A DNA stretch of 64,000 bases, taken from positions 62,001 to 126,000 of the forward strand of contig JBBHKE010000656.1 in NCBI GenBank assembly GCA_037447655.1, read 5' to 3'. The notes under the pieces were generated by a model that saw nothing but the letters and a program-made list of their open reading frames with translations, ran no database searches and was not told the origin of the DNA. The first letter of the stretch is position 1; every line of letters begins with the position of its first letter. Below, piece by piece: positions 21,391 through 31,631 of this stretch. The stretch is from Zygnema cylindricum. Taxonomy: Eukaryota; Streptophyta; Zygnematophyceae; Zygnematales; Zygnemataceae. The position numbers and the translations under genes were made by a program.

Positions 21391-23387
21391 CTCCACTTAT
21401 TTTGTAGTCAATCTTTAATTTCAGACCACACTTCTCCCTGCAGAAAATTAGCTTAGGGGAAGGCACAGGTTTCGTCATCATATCTGCTACCATCTCACTA
21501 TCTGATCTGTACTCTAGACTGATTATTTTGTTTTCTACTTTTTCTCTAACAAAGCTGAGTCTGATGTCCATGTGTTTGGCTTTAAAATGATGTTTAGGAT
21601 TGGGAGAAATAGCGATTGCTGCCTGATTATCACAAAATATTTTCTGCACACCACTCTTAAGGTGACCAAGCTCACCAAGCAAAGACTTGACCCACATCAA
21701 TTCTTTTACAGCAGAGCAAGAGGCCATATACTCAGCCTCCATGGTGGACTAAGCAATAACCTTTTGCTGTTTGCTACTCCAACAGCAAGCCCCATCACCC
21801 ACATATAATACATATCCAGAAGTGCATCTCCTCATCGGAGCATCACCATAACTGGCATCACTCCAAGTAGTGATGTCAGTATTCCCCCCACCCAAATGCA
21901 ACCATAGATCCCTAGTTCCTACCAAATATCTAACGACTCTCTTAGCTGCCTCCCAATCCCTCTTAGTGGGAGCATTTAGACTTCTACTCAGCACTCCTAC
22001 AGCTGCAGCTAAATCCGGCCGGGTACAATTAATAAAATAGATTAGACTTCCCACTACTTGTCTGTAAGGAATAGTCTGCATGAACTTCTGTTCTTCAGGA
22101 GATAATTCCTCGTCTAAGACTATGACTCTTTCTTCCTCACTCCCCTCACTTCCCTTCTTCAACTCCATTGGAGTTGTGCAACTATTAGCTTTATCCATTT
22201 GAAATTTTTCAAGCATGTTCCCTATTGCTTCCTTTTGAGTAAGTTTTATAATTTTCCTTTTTCGGTCTCTCTCTACTTGATATTCCCAGAATATATTTTG
22301 CTTCTCCCATATCCTTCATTTCAAATCACCCCTTAAGATCGGTTTTCAGTTTATTAATTTTTTTCATTGATTTACTTAAAACAAGCAAATCATCAACATA
22401 AATTGCAATAAATATAAAACCTTCCTCATTTTCGAAAACATAGATTGAGTGATCTGAGCTGATCTGGATATATCCCAGACCGGTAAGAAACTCATCAAGC
22501 TTCTTATTCCACTGTCGAGGCGCCTGTTTCAAACCATAAAGAGATTTAATTAGCCGGCATACCTTACTCTCCTCTCCTTCTTCCACAAACCCTTCGGGTT
22601 GTCGCATGAAGATCTCCTCTTCCAATTCTCCATGCAAAAAGGTTGTTTTGATGTCCATCTGGTGAACTTCCATGTCTTCCGCTGATGCCAGGCTGAGAAG
22701 TATGCGAACGGAGGGAAATCTGACCACCGGGGCAAAGGTCTCCTCGTAGTCGATTCCCTCGTTTTGTGTAAATCCCTTTGCCACTAATCTGGCCTTGTAG
22801 CGCTCGATTGTATTATCTGGGTTCAGTTTTAATTTGAAAACCCACTTACAACCGATTGGTTTTCGGTTAGGTGGACAATCCACCAGCTCCCATGTATCGG
22901 CTGCCATGATTGAGGCCATCTCCTCATTGATGGCTGTCTTCCACCGGTTTCTTTCTAGACAAGTCATCGCCTCTGCATAAGTTTGAGGTTCATCTTGATG
23001 AGATAGTTTAGTTACCTTGTTATTAACCTGTTTTTCTTGCAATCTTTTGCTACTTCTCCTCCCCCCTTCAAAATCTGAGGCGGGAATAGGTGGTTCTCGT
23101 GGATTTTTTCGAACAAACTCGGTTTCTCCCCTATCCCTTAATTCCGAATCAATTTCCACCACGTCTTCCGCTTCGGGTAGAGTTGTCACCGGAGTTTCCA
23201 CAGCCGAGTCCTTTTCAGTCTGATTTGTACCTGCAAGAATGTCATATTCTCTAAAACCTAGATAGTTAGGAAGCTCAAAATCATCAGAATTTTCTGACTC
23301 AAATCTGATTTTTACTGACTTTGTATATTTGAAGGGGTCCACAGACTTTCCTTCATCCATAACTACTAGATGCTTTACTAAGATTAT
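21386..23387 (-). pseudogene. Family B copia pol, second part: integrase tail, RT, RNase H
   Basis: Minus strand, continuing from 27899 after removal of the nested element: LVKHLVVMDEGKSVDPF, then the linker, then RT starting WKTAINEEMASIMAADTWEL. Next come YKARLVAKGFTQNEGIDYEE, MDIKTTFLHGELEEEIFMRQ and the catalytic IAIYVDDLLVLSKS near 22400. RNase H follows with WSDASYGDAPMRRCTSGY and AEYMASCSAVKELMW, then FCDNQAAIAI, ending DMMTKPVPSPKL. Lesions: TGA near 22329, a frameshift near 22270 in the ILGI region, and TAG near 21749 where a Gln is expected before STMEAEY. This is the best-preserved RT of the A/B lineage here. Confidence 0.9.
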
Positions 23388-24697
23388 TGTTGATATTTGG
23401 GTATTTTCTAGGTCTTTATTAGATAGAAAAGAGTAGAGGCAGTCTGCCCCTGACTCCCTTCTCCAAGCCCCCACACTTGTCGTAGTCACTGAAGGCTGGA
23501 AAGGGAGCTAGAGCCATGGCTGCCTAGGCTCTCCAGAGAGACAGGAATAGATAATAAAGGTATGTTTACCAAAAAGGCAGTTGACGGACCCAGGAATTGA
23601 TCCTGGTACCTACCGTCGGTAAATCGTCCCATAGGAGTTAGCTTTGTCCATTTAGTCTAGGACCAGTGCTAGAACATATAGGGTTTGATAGATATTTATG
23701 TAGTTACAGGTAGGGAATTCCATTTAACTGGGTTACGGTCTATAGAACATAGAATCACTTGTACTATTAGTACCGGACGAAACAAATAGTACGGACATTT
23801 GTTTCGACGGTTCGTATTTAATCTCTATATGAATCGGACGGCCGTGGTTAGCGCCGGTCTCGAGGAAAGGACAATTTGGCGGTTTGCGGACTCCGCCACT
23901 CCGGATGACACGTGGCAACAACGTACTGGATTACGGAATTTACGGAACGGCAGAAAACAAATCCGAAAGTGACAAATGTCGCACTATGGCGACATCGTAC
24001 AATGTACGTACAGAAAGTACTCCGGCACTAGTACTTTCTTGTACGGTACCGTTTTCTGACGCGGCATGACCTGGCGCCACGTGGAGAGATAAGATTTGGA
24101 GGCAGGAATTCCGGAGAATACAAGAGCGAATCCAGATAGGACAATTGTTGACTTTTGAGCCATGTCGTACGATGTCCGTACAAAAGGTACACCGGCATCT
24201 GTACCTTTATGTACTATACAGTAATGTGATTGGTCCGTACCTCAGTACTAGAGGGTTTAGAGAGGGGTTTAGAACTTAGAATATTTTTGGTAGGTAGCTG
24301 CCTCTCCCAGAGAGCACCTTGTATAAATGTCAAACTTTGGCCAGCCATAACTATCAATTCAGTTGACCAAATTCAGTGATTCTTGTTGCTGCGGACTCAA
24401 GGGAGTCCAGGCTACACAGGGGTGTAGTCGGTCAGAGTTTTTGCCTGCCTAGGTGGCTGCATTTCTAAGGGAAAGTCAAAGTGGGGAATGTTATCCTATA
24501 CTCATATTCTAACTTTGCATTCTGTAGTGAAACTGAGCACACAGAAAGTGTTATTTCACAGGGGTGAAGTTGTAATGAGGTTCTGATTGTCAAGGGGTCA
24601 ATCATTTGGGTTTATATTAACTTGGAGTCGGCACTATCTAGATTAGCTTCCTTTGGACCTGCGAATTCTGTGTGGCAATGGAGCCCATAGAATTTCA
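23388..24697 (+). repeat. 5' LTR of the young family B Gag-only element
   Basis: Starts TGTTGATATTTGGG and ends ATAGAATTTCA. In order it contains TATTTTCTAGGTC, AGCCATGGCTGCC, an antisense tRNA-like module (B box complement GGAATTGATCC at 23593-23603), ACACGTGGC and CGCCACGTGGAGAGATAAG (G-box type), two GTAC-rich modules near 23996-24050 and 24168-24220, the TATA box, and the gag ATG at 24678. Confidence 0.93.
24320..24328 (+). promoter_or_regulatory. TATA box of the family B LTR
   Basis: TGTATAAAT in the context CACCTTGTATAAATG. The same context recurs in the LTRs at 27515 and 34754 and, inverted, in A-type LTRs (TTTATACAAACTC). It probably sets the RNA start some 350 bp before the LTR end. 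Confidence 0.6.
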
Positions 24698-26555
24698 GGT
24701 TATGGGCCCACCATCTAGGGTGCCTATGTTCGATGGAACAGACTTCACTTATTGGGAGTTTACGATGGAGGGATTACTTTTCGAAAAGCACTTGTGGGGA
24801 ATTGTTTCGGGACAAGTGAGGTGTGCGCCACCGGGTTTTGGAGGAGATCACTATGGAGAATCATCTGGGGCTGCCCAGAAAACCAACCGGAGTTCAGGTG
24901 CAACGGAAGGTGAAGGGAAGATCATTATCGTGGAAGGGGAAATAGGGGAGAAGGATAAAGGGACACCTATGGTGAGGGGAGCTAGGCTCTCGCCTACGGT
25001 TCCACTTGTGGGGGTTATAACTGAACCAAAAACTGAAGAAAATGATAGAAAAATTTGGGAATATAAAAACACTATAGGAAAACATCTCATACTTAGATAT
25101 GTGTCTAAGTCTATAGCTATCACTCTTTTAAATCTAACCAAGTCGTCGGAAATTTGGGACACACTAATTCAGATTTATAAGAGTGAGACTATACAGAGGC
25201 AGTAGTTAGTAAGACAAGAGATAGAGGCCTATGTTTATAAAGGCGGCAGCATGATAGAGTTTTGCAATGATATTGCTGGGTTATATGTTGAGCTTGCTAG
25301 TACGGGATATGTAGAATCTGAGGAGAGAAAGATTAATACACTAATCATAAAGCTTCCATATGAGTACGAAAACATCATTTACCGTATGCAGGGAATGGAT
25401 GTCTCCTCGTGGACTTGGAGCATTACCATGGGAATAATTCTTGTGAGAGAAAGCACTTTGGAGCTTCGTAGGGGAAGTGAAAGGGTGACTGCATTTACAG
25501 CTGGTAGTGACTGGCGGAAGCGTGATGTGAGGAACGGCGGTGACGAGCGGAAGCGTGATGAAAGGAAGAAGGACAAAGGTAAACCTTATCGGAACTTCGG
25601 TGGAAAGAGAGGGAGAGGAAAAGAAAGGGGAGCTTTGAAACAAGGGGTTTGCTTCGCTTGTAGGAAACCGGGTCACTATATGGAGGAGTGTCCTCGTTTG
25701 GAAGAACTTAGAAGTTGGAGTGTGAATGAGGAGGAAGAAGGGGAAGAGGAGAAAGAGGATGAAAAAATCTTGGAGCTTCTTCACATCGGTAGAATGGAGA
25801 AGAGAGAAAAGTACACAGAAATTCCACGAAGGCAACAGTGTGCTTTTGGAGGTATAAGGGAAGTAAAGAAAGAGGAGGTACTTGAGGATGTGGAGGAGTG
25901 TAAAGTGTATGACTTAGAAATGAGAAAGTCAGAACTAGGATCAATAAGTGAAAACGGGAAAAATAAAATTAAAGAGGATAATTTTATAGGTAGTTTGGAA
26001 TTAGAAAACTGGTCGGAAAAGGAGACTTCAACGGATTACGAGGAAAGGGGAGAAGTGAAACTAGAAGGGGTTTTAAAGGATAAGGGAGAAGAGGAATATT
26101 TAATGAAAGGTTTAGGGGAGGATAAATATTTATTGGGAATAAATTTAGAAAGTGAGAGTGGAAAGAAATCCATGGGAGAGAGTGAGGAAAGTTCATGTTT
26201 TGGGGGTAATGGGTTTGACATCACTAAAGGGAGTGATGACATTTATGAAGGTGTGCCTGTAAAAGGGTTAGCCTCAGGATGTGTGTTGCAGATTGGAGAT
26301 GGGGCTGGCTGTTTGAATTGCAAGAGGGAAATCGGATTTAGTGTGGATGGAAAAGAGGTGAGGTGGATAAAAACTTTGCTCGGATTTATAATAAGTGGGA
26401 TGCTAAATGAAATGTGTGATGCAATTATTATTTCATTTCATCTAATGCATTGTTTTAAATACGAGAGCATATTTCTTAAGTTATATAAAAGGAAAAAGAA
26501 AAGAAAAAGGAAAAAGGGGAGGGAGTGTTTTGTTTATTTTGTTTGTAATAGTTGA
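24678..26555 (+). pseudogene. Gag with in-frame vestigial pol, one amber stop (family B Gag-only element)
   Basis: One frame of 625 codons broken only by TAG at 25203-25205. The ATG at 24678 is in the LTR; it gives MEPIEFQVMGPPSRVP. The capsid region runs to about residue 260, with a CX2CX4HX4C zinc knuckle at C325, C328, H333, C338 (CFACRKPGHYMEEC). EIPRRQQCAFGGIRE follows; in autonomous relatives it comes just before the protease. The protease is absent. Instead the frame keeps short pol shards in the right order: KVYDL (integrase tail), GLGEDKYLLGI (RT) and DITKGSDDIYEGVPVKG followed by SGCVLQIGDGAGC (RNase H), with catalytic residues gone. The C-terminus is very basic (KRKKKRKRKKGRE). It may work as a Gag variant; if the amber codon is not read through, only 175 residues are made. 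Confidence 0.85.
24698..24712 (+). promoter_or_regulatory. Half-tRNA-iMet primer-binding site (family B)
   Basis: GGTTATGGGCCCACC directly after the LTR. The complement GGTGGGCCCATAACC agrees over 15 bases with the anticodon arm of plant initiator tRNA-Met as I remember it. Confidence 0.78.
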
Positions 26556-26570
26556 AAGGAAGTAGACTAG

Positions 26571-26583
26571 AAAATAAGGGGAG
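26571..26583 (+). promoter_or_regulatory. Polypurine tract of the young family B element
   Basis: AAAATAAGGGGAG directly before TGTTGATATT, identical to the tract at 8123-8135. Confidence 0.75.
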
Positions 26584-27893
26584 TGTTGATATTTGGGTAT
26601 TTTCTAGGTCTTTATTAGATAGAAAAGAGTAGAGGCAGTCTGCCCCTGACTCCCTTCTCCAAGCCCCCACACTTGTCGTAGTCACTGAAGGCTGGAAAGG
26701 GAGCTAGAGCCATGGCTGCCTAGGCTCTCCAGAGAGACAGGAATAGATAATAAAGGTATGTTTACCAAAAAGGCAGTTGACGGACCCAGGAATTGATCCT
26801 GGTACCTACCGTCGGTAAATCGTCCCATAGGAGTTAGCTTTGTCCATTTAGTCTAGGACCAGTGCTAGAACATATAGGGTTTGATAGATATTTATGTAGT
26901 TACAGGTAGGGAATTCCATTTAACTGGGTTACGGTCTATAGAACATAGAATCACTTGTACTATTAGTACCGGACGAAACAAATAGTACGGACATTTGTTT
27001 CGACGGTTCGTATTTAATCTCTATATGAATCGGACGGCCGTGGTTAGCGCCGGTCTCGAGGAAAGGACAATTTGGCGGTTTGCGGACTCCGCCACTCCGG
27101 ATGACACGTGGCAACAACGTACTGGATTACGGAATTTACGGAACGGCAGAAAACAAATCCGAAAGTGACAAATGTCGCACTATGGCGACATCGTACAATG
27201 TACGTACAGAAAGTACTCCGGCACTAGTACTTTCTTGTACGGTACCGTTTTCTGACGCGGCATGACCTGGCGCCACGTGGAGAGATAAGATTTGGAGGCA
27301 GGAATTCCGGAGAATACAAGAGCGAATCCAGATAGGACAATTGTTGACTTTTGAGCCATGTCGTACGATGTCCGTACAAAAGGTACACCGGCATCTGTAC
27401 CTTTATGTACTATACAGTAATGTGATTGGTCCGTACCTCAGTACTAGAGGGTTTAGAGAGGGGTTTAGAACTTAGAATATTTTTGGTAGGTAGCTGCCTC
27501 TCCGAGAGAGCACCTTGTATAAATCTCAAACTTTGGCCAGCCATAACTATCAATTCAGTTGACCAAATTCAGTGATTCTTGTTGCTGCGGACTCAAGGGA
27601 GTCCAAGCTACACAGGGGTGTAGTCGGTCAGAGTTTTTGCCTGCCTAGGTGGCTGCATTTCTAAGGGAAAGTCAAAGTGGGGAATGTTATCCTATACTCA
27701 TATTCTAACTTTGCATTCTGTAGTGAAACTGAGCACACAGAAAGTGTTATTTCACAGGGGTGAAGTTGTAATGAGGTTCTGATTGTCAAGGGGTCAATCA
27801 TTTGGGTTTATATTAACTTGGAGTCGGCACTATCTAGATTAGCTTCCTTTGGACCTGCGAATTCTGTGTGGCAATGGAGCCCATAGAATTTCA
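26584..27893 (+). repeat. 3' LTR of the young family B Gag-only element
   Basis: 1310 bp, nearly identical to 23388-24697. It ends AGAATTTCA before the ATTAT target duplication. Confidence 0.95.
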
Positions 27894-27898
27894 ATTAT

Positions 27899-30273
27899 AT
27901 CTTCTCTTTTAGGTCATAAACTCTATATCCTTTAACATCCTCATCATATCCTAATAAGTATCCCGGTTTTCCTTTAGGATCTAGCTTCCAATTAGACCGA
28001 TCTGTATCTAGACTGAATACTTGACTGCCGAAAACCTTTAAGTGAGATAAGTCTGGTTTCTGACCTGTCCATCTCTCATAAGGTGTTTGATCTTTTATAG
28101 CTGAAGTAAGAACTCTATTTTTGAGGTAATTAGCACAGTTCATTGCTTCTGCCCAAAACCTTTTTCTTTTCTTCTTATCCGACAACATACTTTTGGCACT
28201 ATCACTTAGTGTTCTATTTAACCTTTCAGCTACCCCATTCTGTTCCGGATTTTCTGGAACTGTCTTTTGGTGTTGGACCCCATCTTCCCTCACAAAATCC
28301 TCAAACTGGTTAGAAGTATACTCTCCACCATTGTCACTCCTTACTCTCTTCATTGGAGTTTCATGGAGTTTTTCGTTCCATGCTTTATATTGTCTAAAAC
28401 AATCCTCAACTTCTTACTTGTTTTTCAAAAAATACACCCGGGAATACCGAGACCAATCATCAGTTATAGTCATCATAAATCTCTTCCCCCCCGGTGAGGG
28501 CACTCTAGCCGGTCCCCAAATATCTGTGTGTACTAGATCTAGAAGTTTTTCTCCCTTGTAGGTGGTTGTTTTAGGAAAGGGTAATCTGTGTGCTTTACCT
28601 TGAGCACACCCACTATAATCACTTATATTATCACTCTCACTGAACTGAATCCCTTCCACCACTCCCATCTTTTTCATCTCTCTTACCTTATCTAGATTCA
28701 CATGCCCAAGCCTCTTATGCCACATCATAATATCATGAACACCAGCATAATAAAGTTTCTTCTTTTCATTACTTAAGATCAGCCTAAACATCCCATGGCT
28801 ACCTTTCTCAGCAATGAAATAGACATCCTCCTCAAAACTAGCAGTAAAGACTCCTTCCCTAGTGCAAGTGAAAAAACCCTTATCATCTAATACTGATGTA
28901 GAGATAAGGTTTTTGTTCAGCTCCGGAATAAACAATACATCGGAGAATTTTAATATGGATGTCTTTCCTTCTACTAACACTTTCAGATCTACCGATCCTA
29001 CAAGAGTAGTGGTGACTATCCTCCCATCCCCGTACTCTATCTCTACGGTGGGAATCTTTCTTATCTTAGTGAACAGGTGCCTATCCTTACACATGTGCAT
29101 TGAGGCACCTGAATCTATAATCCAGCCTGCTTCACCTTTCAATCCACCGTAAGCACATTTCTGCCTTCGTGGAATTTCAACCTCAGTTTTCGCCTCCAAC
29201 TCCTCATCTAAAAGAAGCTCATTGTCCTCGTCCTCAGATTCCGCCTCAAGTACCTGTGTGACAAGAGCCTTTTTCTTTCCTCTCGGGGTACCACCGGTCT
29301 GCCCCTCCTTTAACCGAAGCTCGGTTAGCTTAGTGCACTCTGCCATATAGTGCCCCGGTTTCTTACAAAAATGACATAAACCTTTGGGAGCCCTTTGTTC
29401 GAACTCTTCAACCTGTTTTTTCTGCTCCCTACCCCCATAGTTTCTGAGTGGTTTCCGGGAATCCTTGTTCCTCCAATCGGTCGCTGTTGCCAAGGCTTGG
29501 CCACTCTTTCCTCCCCTTCGGATCTCAATTGTATTCTCTTGAACGAGAATCATCCCTACCACTGAGTTCCATATCGACCTTGAGTCAGGCAAGTCCTGCA
29601 TTCGGTAAACTATGTTCACGAACTCATCAGGTAACTTCATCAGTAAACAGTTAACCTTTTCTTTTTCACTAAAAACTTTTCCCGCACTCTCTAGCTCCAT
29701 GAAGAGTGTAGCAAGCTCATTGCAAAAATCCAACATATTTCCCCCTTTGTATACATACTCCTTAACTTTCTGATCAGCCAACTGTTGTTGCTGAATCGTA
29801 CCACTTCGGTACATCTCTATGAGAGCCATCCAAAGATCGGATGCACTTTCTACCTGCAAATGAGGACATGCAAGTCCTTGAGTGAGATGGCCTAGGATGA
29901 AGTGCTTTGCCGCCATATTGTTGAAGTCCCAGGTTTCAGTATCATTCTCCTCGTTCCTCGGAATAGGTGACATGAATGCTAAACCAGTTGCTATTGGTGT
30001 GGTCGCCTCCTTCTCTTTTCCTTTGTCCACCACCTCTCCTTCCTTTGTTTCCTCCGTTGAAGGTGAATCCTCTTTCCTGGTGAATCTGCTTCCTCCAAAC
30101 CCTGGAGGAATTCGAAGACTTGATGGACGCCCCAATCGTCCACTCACTATCCCCCAAAACCTTTTTTCGCATAGAGCTCCTATCATCATACTTTCCCAGT
30201 ATATGAAGCCAGTTCCATTAAATATTGGTACCCTAGAGGGTGGGCCTATAACTTGAAACTCTGAGACCTCCAT
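27899..30273 (-). pseudogene. Family B copia gag-protease-integrase, first part
   Basis: Minus strand from ATG 30273 (MEVSEFQVIGPPSR), inside the LTR. 619 codons run without interruption: capsid; zinc knuckle CHFCKKPGHYMAEC (near 29370-29330); EIPRRQKCAYGG; protease WIIDSGASMHMC (near 29120); HKRLGHVNLD (near 28700); integrase DIWGPARV (near 28530) and DDWSRYSR. A TAA follows at 28414-28416, in a spot where relatives read on, and the same frame then continues RSDNGGEYTSNQFED, QNGVAERLNRT, PDLSHLKVFGSQ, up to a 1-base shift near 27915 before the nested insertion. The integrase catalytic D, D and E are all present. This is the most complete front half of pol in the window. Confidence 0.9.
30239..30253 (-). 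promoter_or_regulatory. Diverged primer-binding site of the family B element
   Basis: The complement reads AGTTATAGGCCCACC. Two changes from GGTTATGGGCCCACC turn the Gag residues VMGP into VIGP. Complementarity to the initiator tRNA is reduced but not lost. Confidence 0.65.
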
Positions 30274-31301
30274 AAGTCCTCAGAGTGGACAGCTTCCAAG
30301 AAGCCTCTAGGATAATCCTGACCCCTTTGTGTTTAAGCAAAAATAACTGCCACCCTAGCAGACAAAAACTCTGATCACCTTCACCCCTGTGAAGGCAAGA
30401 CTCCCCTGAGTCGATAGCAAAAAGAATCTTTGAATTTGCTCCCATGAGCAGTTAGTTATGGAGGGTCAAAGTTGATCTTTTGTACAAGAGCTCTCTCGGA
30501 GAGGGGGTCCTATCTTCTAATTTTTCTAAGTCCTATCTCTCTCACAGACTCTATCTACTGATGTACGGAACCAATCAGAATTGAGTTTCGTACGCAAAAG
30601 TACAACTGCCGGTGTACTTTAGGTACGAAAATTGTACGACATGGCCTGAATGTCGACACATGTCATATCCGGATTCGGTGCTATAATCTCCGGAGATTCC
30701 ACGATCCAACGTAATTTCGCCACGCGTCATCCGATGTGGCGATGGCCACAAACCGCTGAAATCTTCCTCCGCGATCTCGGCGCTAATTGCGGCAGTCCGA
30801 TTAGAATCGATTTTAATCGTAGCCGTAATAAATCCCTTGTCGGTATTTGTTTCGCTAATGAAATAAATGCGCGGTATTGATTTCTTTCTCGTACCGTATT
30901 CTGTACTTATACATTACCGGATCTATGTATTCCGTAAACAGTTACAGTTAAATGATATATCCTACGTATACATGTTTAAATAAATATCAAACTATATACT
31001 ACGTAACATGAATCCTAGACTTAACGGCTAAGGCTACTGGCTAATTCCTGTCTGCCGGCCGGTAGGGACAAGGATCAATTCGTGTCGCCGGCACATACCT
31101 TTTAAATAAATAAACCCTAACTAATATAAATTTCCCGTAAACCTCAAGATAGCCAAGGTAGCCATGGCTCTAGCTTCCTCTCCAATTTCTCAGTGATTGC
31201 GACAAGTTTGAGAGTTGGAGAGAGAAGTTAGAGATAGACTGCCTCGGCTTCTATATTTCTTTTCAGACCTAGAAAATACTTAAAAACCATTAGTTTCTAC
31301 A
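30254..31301 (-). repeat. Family B-type 5' LTR (minus)
   Basis: 1048 bp, the partner of 20343-21390 with the same ends and scattered substitutions. It ends TTTCTACA at 31301, followed by the AAAGA target copy at 31302-31306. Confidence 0.92.
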
Positions 31302-31607
31302 AAAGAGTCTCTTTCGCACTACGTCCGCTCCACTATTTAAACTAACTTCCGGCTAGTCAACCTATTACTGTACAATTGTACACGTGGACTTCACGGCCAA
31401 CCGAGATCTATCCAAAATATCTTTCTAGAACAATACAGTTCAATCTACATTCTGCAACGTTGCTATGCTGCGCTGCTAAATTGCTACGCTACTCTACTAC
31501 GTTGCTACGCTGCTATGTTGCGCTGGTCTGGAATCGCAGCTTTGCTGCTCCACACTATAACAGCCTAGTTCCTAGCCACTAAGTACTAACTATGTAACCC
31601 TGTTACA
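31302..31607 (-). repeat. Gypsy 5' LTR, 5' part (minus)
   Basis: The complement starts TGTAACAGGGTTACATAG at 31607 and contains a TAGCAGCGTAGC-type repeat (31460-31530). It matches the start of the plus-strand gypsy LTR at 51522. Joined to 20337-20171 it gives an LTR of about 473 bp. Confidence 0.82.
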
Positions 31608-31631
31608 CAAGTATATGGGGACATACCCTAA

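Larger units (their letters stand above)
23388..27893 (+). mobile_element. Young Gag-only family B element, TSD ATTAT
   Basis: 4506 bp with two 1310-bp LTRs that differ at only three positions I can find (a C/G and a G/C in the TATA region, and G/A in GTCCARGCTAC). ATTAT flanks it at 23383-23387 and 27894-27898. The internal region of 1886 bp encodes one Gag-derived frame and ends in a purine tract. It sits in the integrase/RT linker of the family B element and is the youngest insertion in the nest. Confidence 0.95.
20343..31301 (-). mobile_element. Family B autonomous-type copia element (minus), TSD AAAGA
   Basis: Two 1048-bp LTRs (20343-21390 and 30254-31301) bracket a full gag-pol. The element lies in the gypsy LTR, with AAAGA at 20338-20342 and 31302-31306. 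The LTRs differ by roughly 2-3% by eye, so it is older than its own insertion at 23388-27893. Removing that insertion leaves an element of about 6.4 kb, ordinary for copia. Stops and frameshifts disable it. Confidence 0.93.
9182..31607 (-). mobile_element. Ty3/gypsy element (minus strand), 5' LTR to integrase N-terminus, split by nested copia insertions
   Basis: Read on the minus strand the pieces are: 5' LTR 31607-31302, continuing at 20342-20171; gag-protease-RT 20150-17980; RT end, RNase H and the integrase zinc-binding start 10319-9182. Removing the two copia insertions with one copy of each target duplication restores continuity of both the LTR and pol; for example VYNRTLEDHMKHLRTV continues into MQVLRENKLYAKRSK. 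The rest of the integrase and the 3' LTR are lost at 9182, where a family A LTR begins. About 3.8 kb of gypsy sequence remains. Confidence 0.85.

Noticed and set aside
23733-24069. Open frames repeated exactly at 26929-27265
   Set aside because: They are LTR sequence of the two 1310-bp LTRs, not genes.
25735-26200. Minus-strand open frames opposite the Gag-only element
   Set aside because: They are the shadow of an A/G-rich Glu/Lys coding strand. The plus frame has the zinc knuckle and homology.
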